From Planctomycetota bacterium (GTDB lineage Bacteria; Planctomycetota; Phycisphaerae; UBA1845; PWPN01): a stretch of DNA of 41,536 nucleotides. The notes below the pieces were generated by a model that ran no database searches, had not been told where the DNA came from, and saw nothing but the letters and a program-made list of their open reading frames with translations. Of the stretch, positions 40,852 through 41,536 are shown piece after piece. The translations under genes and the position numbers were made by a program. Each line of letters opens with the position of its first letter. Position 1 is the stretch's first letter. The stretch is from assembly GCA_022711465.1 (NCBI GenBank), contig JAKLEZ010000039.1, positions 1 through 41,536 of the forward strand, in the 5' to 3' direction.

Positions 40852-41202
40852 ATGAATACTATCGGCCCTTCGGGAATTGATGAGTTCGACCCACATCTAC
40901 TCAACGACGTGTACAGTCTGACGTTGGCGAGGAGGACGGATGCCGATACTCCAAGGTTGGATCTGGACATAGAGGCGGGATATGGGAACGACGCGAAGAT
41001 CCGTCTCAGGCTCGGTAATGTTCGCCAGCTTCGTCTTCCAGATTTGAGCTATGGACAGCTTCAGTTCGGCGAATGCTGGTTTGTGGATGTGAGTGATCGA
41101 GGCTGGGAATACATCAAGTATGAGCTGTCCGATGAGATTGAAGAGTGGGAGTGCGGGTTCGAGACATTAACCGTTCTCGGGGTGGATAGGATGCCGAATT
41201 AG
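40852..41202 (+). CDS. 116-aa candidate immunity protein for the adjacent toxin tip
   Basis: ATG at 40852 with GAGG about eight bases upstream, 18 bases after the tip stop. The acidic product (MNTIGPSGIDEFDPHLLNDV, YSLTLARRTDADTPRLDLDI, IRLRLGNVRQLRLPDLSYGQ, YIKYELSDEIEEWECGFETL) is rich in Asp and Glu, with alternating beta strands and no signal peptide or membrane helix, as is usual for immunity proteins against nuclease tips. Position straight after a toxin-like tip is the main argument. The gene is intact, while the toxin in front of it is frameshifted, which fits an immunity gene retained after toxin loss. No named Imm family is recognised. Confidence 0.6.
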   Translation: MNTIGPSGIDEFDPHLLNDVYSLTLARRTDADTPRLDLDIEAGYGNDAKIRLRLGNVRQLRLPDLSYGQLQFGECWFVDVSDRGWEYIKYELSDEIEEWECGFETLTVLGVDRMPN

Positions 41203-41536
41203 TCTGAACGGCTCCGCGGTGCCCTTCCGTCGCATGTCTCCGGCTTCCAGTTCAGCTTCGACGAGGAGAACCGGCTGACGGCGGTGCGGCGGGTGTCGGA
41301 CAACGCCCTGCTGCAGGAAATCAAGTACGACTCCCTCCGTCGTCGGATCGAGACGCTGGACTACATTGACCCGACCACCGGGGTGGTCTCGACGACGCCT
41401 GTGCGAACCGAGCCGGTTGCGTTGTCGCGCCGCGTTGCTTGCGGCGAGTTGGCGGACGGAGTGAACGGGACGGAGCCGGAGGCGGTTGGGCGGAGTTATC
41501 CACAGGTTTGGGCGATCGCCCCCGCTTTTGGCCCAC
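41203..41536 (+). pseudogene. Second orphan Rhs (YD-repeat) fragment, cut by the window end
   Basis: Directly after the immunity-like gene the frame opens with SGFQFSFDEENRLTAVRRVS, DNALLQEIKYDSLRRRIETL, DYIDPTTGVVSTTP, i.e. a YD repeat (FDEENRLTAV, YDSLRRRIE). There is no start codon. From about 41400 the encoded sequence no longer looks like Rhs, and the last 45 bases hold a perfect DnaA-box-like word and a 12-bp palindrome, so another boundary may lie here. The continuation is outside the window. Confidence 0.6.
41496..41521 (+). other. DnaA-box-like word and 12-bp palindrome
   Basis: TTATCCACA (41496-41504) equals the consensus DnaA box, and GGGCGATCGCCC (41510-41521) is a perfect palindrome five bases later. 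A single box does not make an origin; it may belong to a mobile-element end. Confidence 0.35.

Noticed and set aside
41496..41504. Chromosomal replication origin
   Set aside because: Only one DnaA-box word, no cluster, no dnaA, dnaN or gyrase genes and no AT-rich unwinding region.

Overview
The window looks like a chromosome segment of a high-GC planctomycete, probably of the Phycisphaerae type. The evidence is C-terminal EF-hand (dockerin-like) tails ending in CxSG-type motifs, Tat-exported aldo/keto-reductase-like and ThuA proteins, DUF4838 and beta-helix carbohydrate proteins, a SUMF1-type lipoprotein, and housekeeping genes (murA, prmC, malic enzyme) scattered singly among large secreted proteins. 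Lineage is inferred from gene style only; no rRNA is present.

Layout. 1-2.3 kb: the tail of a dockerin-type protein, then a minus-strand run of very small, overlapping genes ending in a RadC/JAB protein, punctuated by perfect hairpins. 2.3-10.2 kb: a decayed carbohydrate-binding gene, a minus-strand AKR-ThuA pair, and a divergent plus-strand DUF4838 and beta-helix (GH141-like) pair, i.e. a small polysaccharide-processing locus. A 290-bp direct repeat (about 97% identical) lies on both sides of this locus (2003-2292 and 10533-10822) and carries one of the microgenes. 10.9-11.3 kb: an orphan integrase head beside an initiator-like tRNA-Met. 11.4-18.5 kb: GH3-type acyl-adenylate enzyme, DUF1015, zinc-ribbon membrane protein, prmC, a tiny membrane protein and malic enzyme. 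19.3-23.2 kb: a large S8 protease with five tandem CARDB-like repeats. 23.3-27.1 kb: secreted hypotheticals and two tandem paralogous esterases. 27.5-33.3 kb: murA, a lipoprotein/SUMF1 pair with a strong terminator, and a multidomain amidase with a dockerin-like tail. 33.3-33.7 kb: tRNA-Pro followed by a second orphan integrase head. 34.3-39.4 kb: a broken GH78 rhamnosidase and an intact GH106 rhamnosidase. 39.7 kb to the end: Rhs core fragments, a toxin-like tip and candidate immunity genes.

How it fits together. The enzymes point to outside-the-cell breakdown of deoxy-sugar-rich polysaccharides (rhamnose, possibly fucose), with secreted esterases and hydrolases. The mobile layer is distinct: two tRNA-linked integration scars, a microgene/RadC cassette whose two adjacent cysteine-rich microproteins share one C-x2-C-x5-C-R-R-x9-A-C motif, and a decaying Rhs toxin-immunity array. 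The microgene cassette is my best candidate for an undescribed system; its function cannot be read from sequence alone.
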